In this document: in pieces, positions 6,631 through 9,495 of the stretch
Position numbering within the stretch: the stretch's first letter is position 1
How the letters are laid out: the number at the start of each line of letters is the position of its first letter
Assembly (NCBI GenBank): GCA_015222985.1
Contig: JADFWI010000240.1
Coordinates: 1 to 9,495, forward strand
DNA: 9,495 bases
Source of the DNA: Pseudomonadota bacterium
Lineage (GTDB): Bacteria; Desulfobacterota; Desulfobacteria; Desulfobacterales; C00003060
Direction of reading: 5' to 3'
The notes under the pieces: model-generated
Databases searched by the model: none
The model's input: the letters and a program-made list of their open reading frames with translations, nothing else
What the model was told of the DNA's origin: nothing
Position numbers and translations under genes: made by a program

Positions 6631-9469
6631 GGAGTCCCCCTGGCAGGCCTTCGCCAAAGACGCGGCCTTGTTCAGTAGTGCTCAGAGAAACCATTTCGTG
6701 CAATCTTTGAGACAAACGCTCGCTGTCTTCCAATCCGCTCAGTCTTTCTTCAATGCGATCTTTGAGATTCGCATCGAGCTCCCTTTCCCGGTCTCCGGAA
6801 AAACACGCCATTTGAACTACACAAAACCCTGTCTGATCCGGTTTCTTCCACTCTGTTTCAAGTATCCGTCTTATCCAGCGTGTGACCGTTCTGGCAGAAA
6901 CCACTTCGTTTAGAGGGCCGTAGAGGGGAATGCGTGAGGCAATACGCGAAAGAACCCACATATTAAGCCCTTCACCGCGGGATGTCCCGATTTGCTTTAT
7001 GAGCGTTTTGCCTATCTCTTCCTTATTGTCAACTGGAAGTCTCTCCAGGTTGGCTATGGTGCGCCACATCTCGGTCCGCTCCGGCGCGGCAAGGCGGTGT
7101 TGCTTGGTTCCTTTCTTTTGCCCGGGCAGAAGAGCCGGACAGAGGTCGCGGAAAAGCGCCATTTGTTGCTTCTGGCTCAAGCCGCCGGCCACACGTCTCC
7201 ACAGGATCCACCACTCCACCCGGCATTGTCGGTCACGGGAAAAGATAACACCGGCATGATAGACTTTCCATATCTGCTGCATTCGATAGTCATCCGCCAC
7301 ATCACCATATCCGGGCCTGAGACAAAACCCGACAAGATTCAGCCACCTTTCTTCATGTCTGGGGCTTATTTTTCGCCGGTCTGGCTCTGTAAGGAGGGCA
7401 TCAGCAAGACGCCTCAAGACCGGAACCGGCCACTTCTCCTTGCTCGTACCAAGATGGTCGCGCAACGCTTTCATGACAGTGGCGGGCGTGACTTGATCAT
7501 CTGAAAGAGGGCCTTCAGCGCTAAATGCAGCCCCCAGGGTTTTCAAAGCCCTTGCTATTGATTTTTCTGAAATTGATTTTTTCCGTCCCTTCTTCTTGAG
7601 GCGCTCTTTATCCTCTACTTTTTCACTTACGGCTGGTCGGATATTGAATTCGAGCCTCCATCGATGCTCGGTTTCCCTGGAATGGCAAGCAAGGTCTAAG
7701 GTCCCGAGCTCTGTAAGGCGAGCACAAAGGTAGACCGGTATTTTGCGGACAACCCTTTTTTTCCCAAACCGCAAGATTGTATGAAGTGGAGGGAGCTTAA
7801 ACAACGAATCTTCCTGCAGAGCAAGAACCTGGCCGAGTTGATCGCCCCTTCTGGCATTAGAACTGTAAAGCGAAAAAGAGACCGGCTGGTTCGGCAGCAC
7901 CTTGAATACCGGAGATTCTATCTCTGCCTCTTCCCCTTCTTCCATGCCCCTGGGTATAACGCATACGGCCTTGATTTGTCCGGGCGATTTCTCAGTCTCA
8001 CCCGTGGTCACGACCTTTACGTAATAGGAGCGCGGGCTTCCACCCACAATGCGGATTCCGCGGCCCCGGCGCACCATGCCATAGTATGCGGCACCCCGTG
8101 CTACTGCCACGGCGGGGAGCTCATTTTCAAGCACCACAGGACGCCACTTGACCCCTCCGGCCTTTGAAAACCATCCCGACACGATATCTACCACACGTTG
8201 TCTAATTCCCTTGGGCGTAAACACTCCGCCGTTAAAAAGAATAGCGTCTGGTCGTAGTGACAGGGAATCATCGGCTCGGGAAGAATCGGCCGCCTGGTGT
8301 CTTTTCAAAAACGCCGCCAGATGACGTGGAACAACAGGATCTGCAGCAAACGGGAGCCCCCACTCCTGAATACCGCTGCCAGTCCTTGGGATCGGCATTT
8401 CATCGGCTTGTGTACACGGGAAAAAGCCCTTGATAATAGCATCTTGTACGTCCTCCGAATCGAGTAAGCCGGACAGGGCACCGGCAACGATTCCTTTACC
8501 ACGCCCGGGAAGGCTGATCGGAACGGATTGAGGCTCTCCTTCTGTGAGAATTTTCTCTTTCGCGCTTCTGCAAAGGGATGTCAGCATCTGCCAGCGAAGG
8601 GAATCGAGCCTCTTTTCACTGCCACCCATCATCCGGGATTCAACCAAACGGGCCAGGGCCAGATCCATATTGTCGCCACCAAGGAGGAGGTGTTCTCCCA
8701 CAGCGCTGCGTTCTGGGACCGGCCCAGTCTCCCCCTTTTTTACACGGATCAGGGTAAAGTCGGTGGTCCCCCCTCCAATGTCGCAAATGAGGATGACCGT
8801 TCCCGGACCAATGGTTTGTTGCCAATCTTTCTCGTGACAGGCTATCCACGAATAAAATGCAGCCTGAGGTTCTTCAAGGAGCGTAACATGGGCAAGACCT
8901 GCTTTTTGTGCTGCCTCTAAGGTGAGTTCTCTGGCAACTTGATCAAAAGAGGCGGGCACGGTGAGGATCAGGTCCTGTTCCTCAAACTGCTTGGCAGGAT
9001 CGCCGGCAGTTACTGCATGGTTCCATGCGTCACGCATATGCTTGAGATAAAGAGAAGAGACCTCCACAGGAGAGAGCTTTGAAATTTCTCCCACATCTCC
9101 CCACGGAAGAATAGGTGCCTTGCGATCCACACCTGAATGACATAGCCACGATTTTGCAGAGGAAACAAGACGCCCTGGGACCTTTGCCCCCTGGATGCGG
9201 GCAAATTCTCCAACTGCAAGATCTGCGTTCTCAGCCCAGGGCAGATCAAGGCTTCCTGCGGGTAGATCGTGACCGGTTGAAAGATATAAGAAAGAGGGAA
9301 GCCCCTTGCGCTGTGCAATTTCCCCCTCGCCGGTCAACTGGGGGACAGGAAAGGTTTGAACGGCATCTGAACCACCGGTCGGATATCTGCGGGTATCGAT
9401 ATATGAAATGGCGGAATTTGTTGTGCCAAGGTCTATCCCTATGACGTATCTGGCTCTTTTGGATGTCAT
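6617..9469 (-). CDS. Hsp70-family protein with C-terminal DnaK-related (DUF3731-like) domain
   Basis: This is a cytosolic, chaperone-like ATPase related to DnaK; clients and role are unknown. The actin-like nucleotide-binding domain spans about residues 7-465. It carries the phosphate-1 motif GIDLGTTNS (11-19), LLEEPQAAF (197-205) in place of the usual INEPTAAA, phosphate-2 DIGGGTTDF (230-238) and the adenosine-site FNGGVF (412-417). Residues about 475-610 look like a beta-rich substrate-binding-type region. A lysine-rich linker follows (about 615-635), then a helical, tryptophan-containing domain (about 640-950) in place of the DnaK lid. At 950 residues it is about 300 longer than DnaK, matching the Hsp70 class with the Pfam 'DNA-K related protein' domain. 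Such proteins often sit beside a second, shorter Hsp70, which would lie to the right of this window. No clear Shine-Dalgarno precedes the ATG, but residue spacing to GIDLGTT supports it. No DnaJ or GrpE gene is visible here. Confidence 0.9.
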   Translation of the reverse strand: MTSKRARYVIGIDLGTTNSAISYIDTRRYPTGGSDAVQTFPVPQLTGEGEIAQRKGLPSFLYLSTGHDLPAGSLDLPWAENADLAVGEFARIQGAKVPGRLVSSAKSWLCHSGVDRKAPILPWGDVGEISKLSPVEVSSLYLKHMRDAWNHAVTAGDPAKQFEEQDLILTVPASFDQVARELTLEAAQKAGLAHVTLLEEPQAAFYSWIACHEKDWQQTIGPGTVILICDIGGGTTDFTLIRVKKGETGPVPERSAVGEHLLLGGDNMDLALARLVESRMMGGSEKRLDSLRWQMLTSLCRSAKEKILTEGEPQSVPISLPGRGKGIVAGALSGLLDSEDVQDAIIKGFFPCTQADEMPIPRTGSGIQEWGLPFAADPVVPRHLAAFLKRHQAADSSRADDSLSLRPDAILFNGGVFTPKGIRQRVVDIVSGWFSKAGGVKWRPVVLENELPAVAVARGAAYYGMVRRGRGIRIVGGSPRSYYVKVVTTGETEKSPGQIKAVCVIPRGMEEGEEAEIESPVFKVLPNQPVSFSLYSSNARRGDQLGQVLALQEDSLFKLPPLHTILRFGKKRVVRKIPVYLCARLTELGTLDLACHSRETEHRWRLEFNIRPAVSEKVEDKERLKKKGRKKSISEKSIARALKTLGAAFSAEGPLSDDQVTPATVMKALRDHLGTSKEKWPVPVLRRLADALLTEPDRRKISPRHEERWLNLVGFCLRPGYGDVADDYRMQQIWKVYHAGVIFSRDRQCRVEWWILWRRVAGGLSQKQQMALFRDLCPALLPGQKKGTKQHRLAAPERTEMWRTIANLERLPVDNKEEIGKTLIKQIGTSRGEGLNMWVLSRIASRIPLYGPLNEVVSARTVTRWIRRILETEWKKPDQTGFCVVQMACFSGDRERELDANLKDRIEERLSGLEDSERLSQRLHEMVSLSTTEQGRVFGEGLPGGLHLAE

Positions 9470-9474
9470 CTGTT

Positions 9475-9495
9475 TTATCGGTTTGGCCCGTTGAG
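9475..9495 (-). CDS. Possible 3' end of an upstream gene (six codons visible)
   Basis: One minus-strand frame enters from the right edge, reads LNGPNR and ends at TAA 5 bases before the Hsp70 ATG. The tight spacing and the lack of a Shine-Dalgarno before that ATG would suit a translationally coupled upstream gene. A companion Hsp70 gene is the natural candidate from known gene order in this family. Six codons cannot prove a gene, and the frame of the Hsp70 gene itself is also open to the window edge. Confidence 0.25.
   Translation of the reverse strand, partial: LNGPNR

Noticed and set aside
6495..6710. 71-codon plus-strand frame as a living small gene
   Set aside because: Its first half resembles the DUF4143 ATPase C-terminus only after a frameshift, and its second half runs antisense into the Hsp70 gene, so it is part of a pseudogene and not a gene.

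Overview
The window (about 53% GC by eye) reads as a bacterial chromosome segment in which all intact genes lie on the minus strand. The double-length UvrA, the Hsp70 protein with a DnaK-related C-terminal domain and the stand-alone receiver-domain regulator suggest a Desulfobacterota-like (deltaproteobacterial) anaerobe. That placement is an inference from gene types, not from a marker gene.

Layout in the direction of transcription (right to left). At the right edge, six codons that may be the end of an upstream gene stop 5 bases before a 950-residue Hsp70-family protein (6617-9469). A 262-base gap follows. It holds a decayed plus-strand remnant of the C-terminal end of a DUF4143-type AAA ATPase, carrying a frameshift at a run of seven A, and a possible promoter for the next gene. 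Next is one 5.3-kb gene (1048-6354) encoding two complete UvrA-like halves in tandem, with four ABC ATPase sites in 1768 residues. The second half has lost almost all of the insertion domain that the first half keeps. A 213-base gap carries a good sigma-70 type promoter with two short inverted repeats. It is followed by a doubtful small ORF (514-834) that overlaps a CheY-like response regulator (114-539). The left edge ends in an 88-base, very GC-rich nested hairpin.

The genes do not form an obvious single pathway. UvrA acts in nucleotide excision repair, the Hsp70 protein is a chaperone-like ATPase, and the receiver protein is a phosphorylation-dependent switch whose partner kinase is not in the window. 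No IS element, tRNA, rRNA or CRISPR array was seen. I see no convincing new multi-gene system. The points most worth a second look are the asymmetric fused UvrA, the ATPase remnant abutting the Hsp70 stop codon, and the terminal hairpin.
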